Part shown: positions 8,918 to 16,906 of the stretch, piece by piece
Numbering within the stretch: position 1 is the stretch's first letter
Layout of the letters: every line of letters starts with the position of its first letter
Assembly: GCF_025460765.1 (NCBI RefSeq)
Contig: NZ_JAMWEG010000010.1
Span: 176,374 to 240,373 of the forward strand
Source of the DNA: Micromonospora sp. MA102
GTDB lineage: Bacteria; Actinomycetota; Actinomycetes; Mycobacteriales; Micromonosporaceae
Direction of reading: 5' to 3'
DNA: 64,000 bases
Program-made: the position numbers and the translations under genes
The notes under the pieces: generated by a model
Seen by the model: the letters and a program-made list of their open reading frames with translations, nothing else
The model's database searches: none
Told to the model about the DNA's origin: nothing

Positions 8918-9547
8918 CTACCGCCGGACCAGCTCGGCGAACCAGCGGTCGTCGGCCTGGAACACCTCGCGGACCGCGAGGCCCGCCGCCGCGGCCGTCT
9001 CGTGCACCGCCCGGGTGTCCAGCCGGGCCCAGCCGAAACTCGGCCCCCGGTACCGCCCCGACACCACCCGCACCCGGCCCTGCCAGCTGCCGCTGCCGGG
9101 CGGGTCCAGCTCGACCAGGACGGTCCCGTCGGCGTGGAGCAGCTCCCGGCACCGGCGCAGCAGCCGGCCCGGGTCACCGCCGATGCCGATGTTGCCGTCC
9201 AGCAGCACGACGTGCCGCCACCGGCCCTCGGCGGGCAGCGGGTCGAACAGGTCGGCCTGGACCGAGACCACGCCCAGGCTCCGGGTCAGCGCCACCGCAC
9301 GCGCCGAGACGTCGACTCCCACGGTGACCAGCCCGGCCCGCGTCAACGCCACGGTGAGCCGGCCCGGCCCGCAGCCCAGGTCCAGCGTCGGGCCGGCGCA
9401 GCGGGACACCACGGCGGCGGTCGCCGGCTCGGCCGGCCCGTGCCACCGCTCCACCGGCAACCGGCGGCGCGACCCGTCGGCGTGCACCAGCCAGTGCGCG
9501 GTGGCGTCCCGGTGCCGCAGCGCGGTGGCGAACCCGTCGACGCTCAC
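8918..9547 (-). CDS. Class I SAM-dependent methyltransferase
   Basis: A 209-residue protein with the Rossmann SAM-binding motif TLDLGCGPGRLTVAL followed by VGVDVSARAVAL and the acidic loop VQADLFDPLP. The GTG start at 9547 overlaps the DUF2064 stop by 4 bases, making it the last gene of a tightly coupled three-gene unit with a GT2 glycosyltransferase and a DUF2064 transferase. The substrate is unknown; a glycan or lipid-linked sugar is plausible from context. Confidence 0.82.
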   Translation of the reverse strand: MSVDGFATALRHRDATAHWLVHADGSRRRLPVERWHGPAEPATAAVVSRCAGPTLDLGCGPGRLTVALTRAGLVTVGVDVSARAVALTRSLGVVSVQADLFDPLPAEGRWRHVVLLDGNIGIGGDPGRLLRRCRELLHADGTVLVELDPPGSGSWQGRVRVVSGRYRGPSFGWARLDTRAVHETAAAAGLAVREVFQADDRWFAELVRR

Positions 9548-10254
9548 CGCCGGCCCCCGACGACGTGCCGTCCCGGTTCCCGAACCGGCCGGGCCCGCCC
9601 CGTGGCGGCCACCTCCCGGGCGAAGCGGCCCGTGGGGACCAGGGCGGCAACGGCGAGCGCGTCGGTCCAGTCGTCCACGTCCCGCAGCACCGGCAGCGTC
9701 CCGATCCGCAGTCCGCACCCGGCCAGCGCCTCCCGGGTACGCCGCCCGGTGTCCGGGGTGGACATCGGCACCCCGCGCAGGGCCGCCGCCCGCCGGGGGT
9801 CGCGCAGCCCCAGCGCCCACCAGCCGCCGTCCGCGGCCGGGCCGAGCACCGCGTCGGTTCCGGTCGCGCCGAGCCGGCGTACGGCGGCGGCCAGCCGCGC
9901 CGCGGTGAGCTGCGGGGTGTCCATGCCGATCTGGAGCACGGGCCGCCCCGGGTACGCGTCGGCCACGTCGGCGTGCGCGTGCGCGAGCCGGTCGGCGAGA
10001 TCGTCGCCGCGCTGCGGCAGCACCGGCCAGCCGGCGACCAGGGCGGCCAGGTCCGGCCCGTCCTCGGCGGCGGCGAGCCGGCCGGCCAGGGCCAGCACCG
10101 GGACGACACCCGGGGTGGCGGCGACGGCGTCGAGGGTGTCGCGCAGCGCGGCCGCGGCGATCCGCGCCGCCTGCGCGGGCTCGGCGGGCGGGCAGAGGCG
10201 GGTCTTGACCATGCCGGCCACGGGCGCCTTCGCCATCACCAGCAGGACGGTCAT
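9544..10254 (-). CDS. DUF2064 (TIGR04282-type) nucleotidyl/glycosyl transferase-like protein
   Basis: A 236-residue protein with the DUF2064 opening VLLVMAKAPVAGMVKTRL, then IGMDTPQLTAARLAAAVRRL and GPAADGGWWALGLRDP. This family has a GT-A-like nucleotide-sugar fold related to CofC and often stands beside a GT2 protein. It overlaps both the preceding GT2 gene and the following methyltransferase by 4 bases. Its biochemical role is not established; sugar transfer or nucleotidyl transfer are the obvious options. Confidence 0.82.
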   Translation of the reverse strand: MTVLLVMAKAPVAGMVKTRLCPPAEPAQAARIAAAALRDTLDAVAATPGVVPVLALAGRLAAAEDGPDLAALVAGWPVLPQRGDDLADRLAHAHADVADAYPGRPVLQIGMDTPQLTAARLAAAVRRLGATGTDAVLGPAADGGWWALGLRDPRRAAALRGVPMSTPDTGRRTREALAGCGLRIGTLPVLRDVDDWTDALAVAALVPTGRFAREVAATGRARPVREPGRHVVGGRR

Positions 10255-10925
10255 CGCGGGCCGTCCACGGTGCGGAGCACGGTGAGGAAGTCCCGGGTGG
10301 CGCGGACGGTGCCGCGGACCGAGCCGGAGACCTTCGACCGGGTGCCGGCGGCGCGCGGGGCGTAGCGGACGTCGCGCTCGTGGATGCGCCAGCCGGCCGC
10401 GGCGGCGCGGATCATCAGCTCCAGCGGGTAGCCGAAGGCGCGATCGGTGACCCCGAGGGCGAGCAGGGCGTCCCGTCGGGCCACCCGGATCGGGCTCAGG
10501 TCGCGCAGCGGCACCCCCCGCTGCCGCAGCAGCGCCGCGACCAGCGCCGTGCCGGCCCGGGCGTGCCAGGGCCAGACCCCGGCGGACACCGGCCGCCGCC
10601 GGCCCACCGCCAGGTCGGCGGTGCCGGCCGCCACGGGGGCGACCAGGGCGGGCAGCTCCCCCGGGTCGAAGGAGCCGTCGGCGTCGAGCACGCAGACCAG
10701 CTCGGTCTCGGCGTGTTCCAGGCCGGTGTGCACGGCCGCCCCATAGCCCCGGCGGGGCTCCCGCACCACCCGCGCGCCGTGCCGGGCGGCCACCTCCGGC
10801 GAGCCGTCCCGGGACCCGTTGTCCACCACGATCGCCCGGTAGCCGGGCGGCAGCGCGGTCAGCACGCCGGGCAGGGCGGCGGCCTCGTCGAGGCACGGCA
10901 GCACCACGTCGATCTGTGTCGGCAT
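10251..10925 (-). CDS. GT2-family glycosyltransferase
   Basis: A 224-residue GT-A fold glycosyltransferase: DVVLPCLDEAAALPGVL at the N-terminus, VVDNGSRDGS, and the DxD-type motif CVLDADGSFDPGEL. No membrane helix is obvious, so it is probably a peripheral inner-face enzyme like dolichyl-phosphate-sugar synthases. It is the first gene of the GT2-DUF2064-methyltransferase unit, and a candidate operator (10971-10987) lies about 46 bp before its start. The acceptor is unknown. Confidence 0.85.
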   Translation of the reverse strand: MPTQIDVVLPCLDEAAALPGVLTALPPGYRAIVVDNGSRDGSPEVAARHGARVVREPRRGYGAAVHTGLEHAETELVCVLDADGSFDPGELPALVAPVAAGTADLAVGRRRPVSAGVWPWHARAGTALVAALLRQRGVPLRDLSPIRVARRDALLALGVTDRAFGYPLELMIRAAAAGWRIHERDVRYAPRAAGTRSKVSGSVRGTVRATRDFLTVLRTVDGPR

Positions 10926-10970
10926 GCCGCCGACGCTAGGCCGGTCCGCGCCACGCCAGGCCCCGATCGT

Positions 10971-11005
10971 GCTTACGGAACCCTTACCGAGCAGGGATTT
11001 CTTAC
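10971..11005 (-). promoter_or_regulatory. Candidate OmpR-type operator C, between divergent units
   Basis: On the minus strand 10987-10971 reads GTAAGGGTTCCGTAAGC, two GTAA half-sites 11 bp apart; a further GTAAG lies at 11005. It sits in the 145-bp gap between the GT2 unit and the divergent membrane-protein gene. It matches sites at 7079 and 13839 almost base for base. Confidence 0.55.
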
Positions 11006-11070
11006 CATCCGGTGACGAGCCGGCGGATCGGCTGCCGCGGGCCGCCGCCGGGCCGTACCGTCCGGTCGTC

Positions 11071-12570
11071 ATGAGAGCCGCAGCCACCCTGCCCCGCGTT
11101 CCCGGCCCCCGGCGGACCGCCCCCGGGCGCCGCGGTGACCTGATCGCGCTGGCCGTCGAGGCGGTGCTGCTGGCCGCGGCGGTCACGGTCGGGCTGCTGC
11201 TCAACCGGCGCGGCGGCGGGCTGCACGCGGACGCCGCGCCGCTCTACGCCACCTGGCGGCCGCACGCCGGTGTCGGCACCCCGCTGGCCGTGCTGGTCGC
11301 GGTGGTCGTGCTCGGGCCGGGCCTGCACTGGGCGCGGACCGCCCGCTGGGGCCCGCTGCTCGCGGCCGGTTGGCTGGCCGCGGTGGCCTGGACGCTGTCG
11401 CTGGCCCTGGTGGACGGCTGGTCGGCCGGGCTGGCCCGGCGGCTCACCGTGCAGGCGGAGTACCTGCACGAGGTGCCCGGCGTCACCGACATCCCCGCGA
11501 TGCTCGCCGGATTCACCGACCGGATCCTCGACTTCCAGCCCGACTCCTGGTCCACCCACACCGCCGGACACCCGCCGGGCGCGCTGCTGGTCTTCGTCTG
11601 GCTGGACCGGATCGGCCTGGGCGGCGGCACCGCCGCGGCGCTCTGCTGCGTGCTGGTCGGCGCGACGGCCGCGGTCTCGGTGCCGGTCACCCTGCGCGCG
11701 CTGGGCGCCGCCGAGGCGGCCCGGGCCGTGCTGCCGTTCCTCGTGCTGCTCCCCGGCGCGGTCTGGCTGGGCGCCTCCGGCGACGCCGTGTTCACCGGCG
11801 TGGTCGCCGCCGGCCTGGCGCTGCTGGCGGTACGCGGGCCCCTGGCCGCGCTGGCCGGCGGGCTGCTGCTGGGCTTCGCGCTGCACCTGTCGTACGGGTT
11901 CGTGCTGGTCGGCGTCCTGGCGCTGGCCGTGCTGGCGCTGCGCCCCGACCGGCGCCGGTCCGCGCTGCTCGCCGCGACGGCCGGCGTCGTCGCGGTGACC
12001 GCGCTGTTCGTCCTGGCCGGCTTCCGCTGGTGGGAGGGGTACGACCGGGTGGTCGAGCGGTACTACCAGGGCTGGGCCGCCGATCGCCCGTACGCGTACT
12101 GGGTCTGGGCGAACCTGGCGGCGCTGCTGCTCTCCGCCGGGCCGGTGCTCGGTCCGGCGCTGCGCCGCGCGGTGCTCGCCGCCCCGGCCGTATGGCGGTC
12201 CGCCGGCTCCCCGCCGGACGGCCCGGCCGGTGACCGGGTGCTCGACCGGCCGGGCGTGGGGCTGCGCGGCGCGGCCCGGGCCGGCGCTGCCGTCGGCCGC
12301 AGCGGTGCCGCCCGGCTCGGTCGGCGGTGGCGGGCCCGGGTGCTCGCGCTCGGGCCGGCCGTGCTGCTGCCCGCCGCCGCCGCACTGGCGGTGGCCGCCG
12401 CCGACCTGTCCGGGATGAGCAAGGCCGAGGTGGAGCGGATCTGGTTGCCGTTCGCGGTCTGGCTCCTGGTGGCCGTGGCGCACCTGCCACCGCCGACCCG
12501 GCGCTGGTGGCTGCTGGCCCAGGCGCTCACCGCACTAGCCGTCAACCACCTGCTGTTCACGGTCTCCTGA
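11071..12570 (+). CDS. Polytopic membrane protein, possible GT-C glycosyltransferase
   Basis: A 499-residue protein with roughly ten to twelve hydrophobic helices and short polar loops. A long first outer loop contains FQPDSWSTHTAGHPPGALL and an aromatic RWWEGYDRVVERYYQGW segment. The topology and His/Asp/Arg-rich outer loop resemble GT-C lipid-linked-sugar glycosyltransferases, but I cannot identify a catalytic Asp with certainty. It starts at ATG 11071 opposite the GT2 unit, with a shared candidate operator. A role in the same envelope glycan pathway is inferred. Confidence 0.75.
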   Translation: MRAAATLPRVPGPRRTAPGRRGDLIALAVEAVLLAAAVTVGLLLNRRGGGLHADAAPLYATWRPHAGVGTPLAVLVAVVVLGPGLHWARTARWGPLLAAGWLAAVAWTLSLALVDGWSAGLARRLTVQAEYLHEVPGVTDIPAMLAGFTDRILDFQPDSWSTHTAGHPPGALLVFVWLDRIGLGGGTAAALCCVLVGATAAVSVPVTLRALGAAEAARAVLPFLVLLPGAVWLGASGDAVFTGVVAAGLALLAVRGPLAALAGGLLLGFALHLSYGFVLVGVLALAVLALRPDRRRSALLAATAGVVAVTALFVLAGFRWWEGYDRVVERYYQGWAADRPYAYWVWANLAALLLSAGPVLGPALRRAVLAAPAVWRSAGSPPDGPAGDRVLDRPGVGLRGAARAGAAVGRSGAARLGRRWRARVLALGPAVLLPAAAALAVAAADLSGMSKAEVERIWLPFAVWLLVAVAHLPPPTRRWWLLAQALTALAVNHLLFTVS

Positions 12571-12630
12571 CCCCACCGCTAAAGCCCTTGGCGACGTCCC
12601 GTTCCGTGATCTCCAGGAATCTCCCCGGGT

Positions 12631-12685
12631 GATCATGAAGTTGGCCGCGACAGATCAGGCAGATCGTGCCGTCAACCTCATGATC
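12631..12685. repeat. REP-like inverted repeat / possible bidirectional terminator
   Basis: GATCATGAAGTTG (12631-12643) pairs with CAACCTCATGATC (12673-12685), 13 bp with one mismatch, across a 29-base loop. It lies between two convergent genes, so it may terminate both. The motif is AT-richer than its surroundings, as in dispersed intergenic repeats. Confidence 0.45.
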
Positions 12686-12701
12686 GACGAGGACCGTCGG
12701 T

Positions 12702-13763
12702 TCAGGCGGCCAGGGCGGCGGGCTCGCGGAGGGGGTCGGTGGCGAAGGCGGTCACGCCGTCGGCGAAGCCGACCTCCGCGGTGTAGCCGAGCAGGTCGCG
12801 GGCTCGGGACGGGTCGGCCACCACGTGCCGCACGTCGGCCGCCCGGGCTCCCCCGACCACCTCCGGCTCGGGGCCGCCCATCGCCCGGGCCAGCGCGGCG
12901 GCCAGGTCACCGACGGTGTGCGGCTCGCCGGAGCAGACGTTCACCGGGACCAGGCCGTCCGGCGTGGGCGCGGTGAGCGCCAGCAGGTTGGCCCGGGCCA
13001 CGTCGGTGACGTGCACGAAGTCCCGGCGCTGCCGGCCGTCCTCGTACACCCGGGGCGGCCGGCCGTCGGCGAGCGCCGAGCGGAACAGCGAGGCCACCCC
13101 CGCGTACGGGGTGTCGCGGGGCATCCGGGGGCCGTACACGTTGTGGTACCGCAGCGCCCACACCCCGCCCCCGGTCTGCCGGGCCCAGGCCGCCGCGTAG
13201 TGCTCCTGAGCGAGCTTGCTGGCCGCGTACGTGCTGCGCGGCTCCAGCGGGGCGTCCTCGGGGACCAGGGCCGGGTCGAGGGTGCCGCCGCAGGCCGGAC
13301 ACGTCGGGTCGTACCGGCCGGCGGCCAGGTCGGCGGTCCGGCGCGGGGCCGGGCGGACCACCCCATGGAGGGCACAGGTGTAGCGCCCCTCGCCGTAGAC
13401 CACCATCGAGCTGGCCAGCACCAGCCGCGACACCCCGGCCCGGTGCATGGCCGCGAGCAGCACGGCCGTGCCGTGGTCGTTGTGGGCGGCGTAGTCCGGA
13501 GCGTCCGACGGGTCCAGCCCGTGCCCGACCATCGCCGCCTGGTGGCAGACCGCGTCCACCCCGGACAGCAGCCGGTCCAGCAGCGCGGCGTCGCGGACGT
13601 CACCGATCACCGGGTCGTGCGGCCGGGACCACTCCGGCAGCGCGCCGCCGTGCGCCTGGGGCAGCAGCGCGTCCAGGCACACCGGCTCGTGGCCCTCAGC
13701 GGCCAGCAGGTCGGCGATCTGCGATCCGATGAAGCCGGCGGCGCCGGTGACCAGTACCCGCAT
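12702..13763 (-). CDS. NAD-dependent epimerase/dehydratase, dTDP-L-rhamnose 4-epimerase-like
   Basis: A 353-residue extended short-chain dehydrogenase. The Rossmann motif is VLVTGAAGFIGSQIADLL, the Ser in LASSMVVYG, and the catalytic YxxxK is in TYAASK. An insertion with CALHG and CPACGG, four potential metal-binding cysteine/histidine ligands, matches the pattern I associate with dTDP-L-rhamnose 4-epimerases, which make dTDP-6-deoxy-L-talose. The exact sugar is inference. It diverges from the molybdopterin oxidoreductase and shares an intergenic region with candidate operator B. Confidence 0.85.
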   Translation of the reverse strand: MRVLVTGAAGFIGSQIADLLAAEGHEPVCLDALLPQAHGGALPEWSRPHDPVIGDVRDAALLDRLLSGVDAVCHQAAMVGHGLDPSDAPDYAAHNDHGTAVLLAAMHRAGVSRLVLASSMVVYGEGRYTCALHGVVRPAPRRTADLAAGRYDPTCPACGGTLDPALVPEDAPLEPRSTYAASKLAQEHYAAAWARQTGGGVWALRYHNVYGPRMPRDTPYAGVASLFRSALADGRPPRVYEDGRQRRDFVHVTDVARANLLALTAPTPDGLVPVNVCSGEPHTVGDLAAALARAMGGPEPEVVGGARAADVRHVVADPSRARDLLGYTAEVGFADGVTAFATDPLREPAALAA

Positions 13764-13825
13764 GCGGCCAGGCTAGGGCACCGGGCGGCCCCGGTCCGGC
13801 GGTTCCCGACGGACGTCAGCGATCC

Positions 13826-13856
13826 GTAAGGGACGGCGGTAAGGGTTCGGTAATGC
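13826..13856 (+). promoter_or_regulatory. Candidate OmpR-type operator B upstream of the molybdopterin oxidoreductase
   Basis: The core GTAAGGGTTCGGTAATGC (13839-13856) has GTAA half-sites exactly 11 bp apart, and an additional GTAAG lies 13 bp upstream. It stands between the divergent epimerase and oxidoreductase genes, about 95 bp before the latter, and matches sites A and C. Confidence 0.58.
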
Positions 13857-13951
13857 GGCGAAACGGAATGACGGGCGGTCACGGCGTCTAGCGTCCTGGT
13901 GAGGGTGCCACCGGCGAACGGGTGGGGCCCGACCGCCGACCAGGAGGAGAC

Positions 13952-15271
13952 GTGCCCGCCAGCCCACCGCCACCGGACGACGCGCCGTCGGCCGCGCCGG
14001 CCGCCCTGTGGGCCGGGCTGGCCCGGCACCGGCCGCCCGGCGTCGACGCCGCCGACCGGGCCTGGCGCAGCCCGGTCCGCGGGCCGTGGCTCACCTCGGT
14101 GCTCGGCGCCGTGCTGCTGGCCACCCTCCCCCTGGTGATCGTGACGGGGCTGCTCGACTGGATCGCCTACGGGCCCCGCCTCGACCAGGCGTTCCCCCGG
14201 GACGTGGGCTGGCTCCACCCGCCCGTGTTCGACTGGCCGACCCGGCCCGCCTGGCTGTTCCGCCTCACCCAGGGGCTGCACGTGACGCTCGGGATCGTGC
14301 TGGTGCCGGTGGTGCTGGGCAAGCTCTGGTCGGTGGTGCCCAAACTCTTCGACTGGCCGCCGGCCCGCTCGACCGCCCAACTGCTGGAACGGCTGTCGCT
14401 GGTGCTGCTGGTCGGCGGCATCCTCTTCCAGACGGCCACCGGACTGCTGAACATCCAGTACGCGTACCTGTTCGGCTTCGACTTCTACACCGCGCACTGG
14501 TACGGCGCGTGGATCTTCACGGCCGCGCTGGTCGCCCACGTGGCGATCAAGTTGCCCCGGATGGTCACCGCGCTGCGCGGGCCGGGCTTCACGCGTACCC
14601 CGGTGGAGCGGACGCGGCCGGAACCGGCGGACCCCGACGGCCTGGTGGCGCGGCGCCCCGGGCCGGCCACGATGAGCCGGCGGGGCGTGCTCGCCCTGGT
14701 CGGCGGCGGCGCGCTGCTGCTGGCGGCGCTGACCGTCGGGCAGAGCGTCGACGCGCTACGTGGCACCGCGCTGCTGCTGCCCCGCGGCCGGCGGATCGGC
14801 GACGGACCGACCGGCTTCCCGGTCAACCGCAGCGCCGCCGCGGCCGGGGTGACCCCGGAGCAGACCGGGCCGGGCTGGCGGCTCACGCTGCGCGCGGGAA
14901 ACCGCACGGTGGCCCTGGGCCGGGACCGGTTGCTCGCCCTGGCGCAGCACACCGCGGTGCTGCCGATCGCCTGCGTGGAGGGCTGGTCCACCACGCAGAC
15001 CTGGACGGGGGTCCGGTTGCGCGACCTGGCCGCCCTGGTCGGGTCGGCCGACCCGGCCACCGCCCGGGTCCGGTCGCTGGAGCGCGCCGGCCTGTTCCGC
15101 GAGGCCGCCCTGCACGACGGTCAGGTGACCGACCCGGACGCGCTGCTCGCCCTGCGGGTCAACGGCGTCGACCTGAGCCTCGACCACGGCTACCCGGCGC
15201 GGATCATCGTGCCGGCGCTGCCCGGCGTGCACTGCACCAAGTGGGTGGCGGAGATCGTGTTCCATGGCTGA
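13952..15271 (+). CDS. Membrane-anchored molybdopterin-dependent oxidoreductase
   Basis: A 439-residue fusion. The N-terminal half has four membrane helices of cytochrome-b561-like character with conserved histidines (GLHVTLGIVLVPVVLGKLW, ALVAHVAIKLP). After a fifth hydrophobic segment led by SRRGVLALVGGGALLLAAL comes a sulfite-oxidase/YedY-like domain. It contains VLPIACVEGWSTTQTWTGV, whose Cys is the likely Mo ligand, and ends HCTKWVAEIVF. The GTG at 13952 follows AGGAGGAG. It probably takes electrons from the quinone pool to an extracytoplasmic substrate. It overlaps the next gene by 8 bases. Confidence 0.87.
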   Translation: MPASPPPPDDAPSAAPAALWAGLARHRPPGVDAADRAWRSPVRGPWLTSVLGAVLLATLPLVIVTGLLDWIAYGPRLDQAFPRDVGWLHPPVFDWPTRPAWLFRLTQGLHVTLGIVLVPVVLGKLWSVVPKLFDWPPARSTAQLLERLSLVLLVGGILFQTATGLLNIQYAYLFGFDFYTAHWYGAWIFTAALVAHVAIKLPRMVTALRGPGFTRTPVERTRPEPADPDGLVARRPGPATMSRRGVLALVGGGALLLAALTVGQSVDALRGTALLLPRGRRIGDGPTGFPVNRSAAAAGVTPEQTGPGWRLTLRAGNRTVALGRDRLLALAQHTAVLPIACVEGWSTTQTWTGVRLRDLAALVGSADPATARVRSLERAGLFREAALHDGQVTDPDALLALRVNGVDLSLDHGYPARIIVPALPGVHCTKWVAEIVFHG

Positions 15272-15776
15272 GTTCCGGCGCGCCTACGGCGCCGCGCCCT
15301 GGCACCTGCTGCTCCTGGCCGGATGCTTCGCGATCACCGGCTGGATCGCGCTGCGGCTCGCCGGTGAGGCGTCGGCCGGCCGGATCCTGCTCTGGTTCCT
15401 CGGCGCGGTCATCGCGCACGACCTGATCCTCTTCCCGGTGTACGCGTCAGTCGACCGGGTACTGCGCCGTGCCCTCGGCCGGGGCCGCGTCCCGTCGGCG
15501 CTCAACCACGTCCGGGTGCCGGCGCTCGGGGCCGGCCTGCTGTTCCTGATCTACCTGCCCGGCATCCTCGGGCTCGGGGACGGCACCTACCTGGCGGCGA
15601 CCGGCCTGGCGCCTCGCGCAATGCTGGGCCGGTGGCTGGCGGTCAGCGGAGCGCTCTTCGCCGGAAGCGCGCTGCTCTACGCCGCCCGCCGGCTGGCCCG
15701 TCCGGGTCGTCGGGGTCGTCGGGGTCGTCGGGATCGTCGGGGTCGTCGGGGTCGTCGGGGAAAGCAACAGCCCTGA
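15264..15776 (+). CDS. Small polytopic membrane protein with Arg-Gly repeat tail
   Basis: A 170-residue protein with four hydrophobic helices (WHLLLLAGCFAITGWIAL, ILLWFLGAVIAHDLILF and others) and a C-terminal tail of repeated GRR units. The tail is encoded by a 9-bp tandem repeat. The start overlaps the oxidoreductase stop by 8 bases, so it is probably its accessory subunit or a co-regulated membrane partner. The stop codon lies inside the following terminator stem. No family recognised. Confidence 0.78.
   Translation: MAEFRRAYGAAPWHLLLLAGCFAITGWIALRLAGEASAGRILLWFLGAVIAHDLILFPVYASVDRVLRRALGRGRVPSALNHVRVPALGAGLLFLIYLPGILGLGDGTYLAATGLAPRAMLGRWLAVSGALFAGSALLYAARRLARPGRRGRRGRRDRRGRRGRRGKQQP
15704..15757. 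repeat. Six-copy 9-bp tandem repeat in the coding tail
   Basis: Six units of GGGTCGTCG, the fourth with one substitution, encode the Arg-Arg-Gly tail of the small membrane protein. Such a repeat can change length by slippage without breaking the frame. Confidence 0.9.
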
Positions 15777-15805
15777 CCAGCGGAGACCCTGGTCAGGGCT
15801 GTTGC
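15764..15805 (+). terminator. Strong hairpin terminator overlapping a stop codon
   Basis: GCAACAGCCCTGACCAG (15764-15780) pairs perfectly over 17 bp with 15789-15805 across an 8-base loop. The TGA stop of the preceding gene is within the left arm. Confidence 0.85.
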
Positions 15806-15819
15806 ACACGGCATTCGTC

Positions 15820-15874
15820 TCCTGGCAATCGACCATCGCGCCTGCGCTTCGCGAGATCGACCCTTGTGCCAGGA
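15820..15874. promoter_or_regulatory. Inverted repeat before the D-aminopeptidase gene
   Basis: TCCTGGCA (15820-15827) and TGCCAGGA (15867-15874) form an 8-bp perfect inverted repeat ending 20 bp before the ATG. It may be an operator or a leader stem; I cannot tell which. Confidence 0.3.
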
Positions 15875-15894
15875 GCGCGTAGGGTCATCGTTCC

Positions 15895-16722
15895 ATGAAG
15901 GTTCTGATCTCGGTAGACATGGAAGGCATCTCGGGGATCGTGCATCCCACTGAGACGAATCCGGATCGGTACGACTACGAGCGCGGCCGGGCCCTGATGA
16001 CGGCCGAGGCAAACGCGGTGATTGCCGGCGTTCTCGACGCCGAACCCGACGCCGTCGTGTGGGTCGCCGACGCACATGGACCGTTTCGGAACCTCCTGCC
16101 GGAGGACCTCGACCGGCGTGCTCACCTGGTGCGAGGCAAACCCCGCCCGCTGGGCATGCTCGCCGGGCTGGACGAGCAGACGGATGCCGTCATGTTCATC
16201 GGCTATCACGCTCGGGCCGGCGCCGGGCCTGCCGTGCTGGCGCACACGATGAGTGACGCCATCCTCGACGTGCGGGTGGCCGGACGGTCGCTGGGCGAGA
16301 TCGGCCTCAACGCCGCCATGGCGGGGCACCTGGACGCGCCGGTTGTCCTGCTCAGCGGGGACGACGCCGCCTGCGCGGAATTCAGTGAGCTGGTGCCCTC
16401 GGCGGTCACCGTCGCCGTCAAGCAGACCCTTGGCCAGGCGGCCGCAGTGGCCCTGCACCCGCAGGAGGCACGGGAGCGGCTGCGCCGCGCTGCCGCCGAT
16501 GCAATCGCCCGGCGCGCATTGATCCCCCCGCCGAAGATGGCCGGGCCGTTGGACGTCGAGGTCGACCTGTACGGCCCTTACATGGTCGACCTCGCAGTTC
16601 TGGTGCCGGGTGTGACCCGGGTCGGCGGCGGCCGAACGGTCGCCTTCCACGCCGCGGACTTCCCCGACGCCTACCGGCTGGTTCAACTGCTTGTCCAACT
16701 CGCCACCATCAAACCCGGCTAG
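15895..16722 (+). CDS. M55-family D-aminopeptidase (DppA-like)
   Basis: A 275-residue protein with the zinc-peptidase M55 signatures in order: ISVDMEGISGI, VWVADAHGPFRNLLPE, MFIGYHARAGA and VLLSGDDAACAEF, supplying the Asp, Glu and His metal ligands. M55 enzymes release N-terminal D-amino acids from peptides such as D-Ala-D-Ala. No signal peptide is seen, so it is cytosolic. It faces the secreted M20 peptidase convergently; a shared role in recycling wall-derived peptides is inferred. Confidence 0.9.
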   Translation: MKVLISVDMEGISGIVHPTETNPDRYDYERGRALMTAEANAVIAGVLDAEPDAVVWVADAHGPFRNLLPEDLDRRAHLVRGKPRPLGMLAGLDEQTDAVMFIGYHARAGAGPAVLAHTMSDAILDVRVAGRSLGEIGLNAAMAGHLDAPVVLLSGDDAACAEFSELVPSAVTVAVKQTLGQAAAVALHPQEARERLRRAAADAIARRALIPPPKMAGPLDVEVDLYGPYMVDLAVLVPGVTRVGGGRTVAFHAADFPDAYRLVQLLVQLATIKPG

Positions 16723-16769
16723 CGCGGGAAGCGCAGCAACCCACGTGAACAGCCACGCCCCTTGGCGCG

Positions 16770-16814
16770 CAACGGAGTGGAACCACTGCCGACGGCAATG
16801 GCTCCACTCCGTTG
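16770..16814. terminator. Bidirectional hairpin terminator
   Basis: CAACGGAGTGGAACCA (16770-16785) pairs with TGGCTCCACTCCGTTG (16799-16814), 16 bp with one mismatch and a 13-base loop, between two convergent genes. Confidence 0.75.
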
Positions 16815-16906
16815 TCACTGTGCCTCGTACCCCGGCGGCCGCTGACCCCGAGTCGAGGCTTCCTGCCACCGCGCATGCCCCCTCGTGCGCGCGCTGAACT
16901 TCCGGT

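Noticed and set aside
10924..11070. An upstream N-terminal extension of the membrane protein at 11071
   Set aside because: It would translate the operator and the start region of the divergent GT2 gene; ATG 11071 begins the coherent protein.
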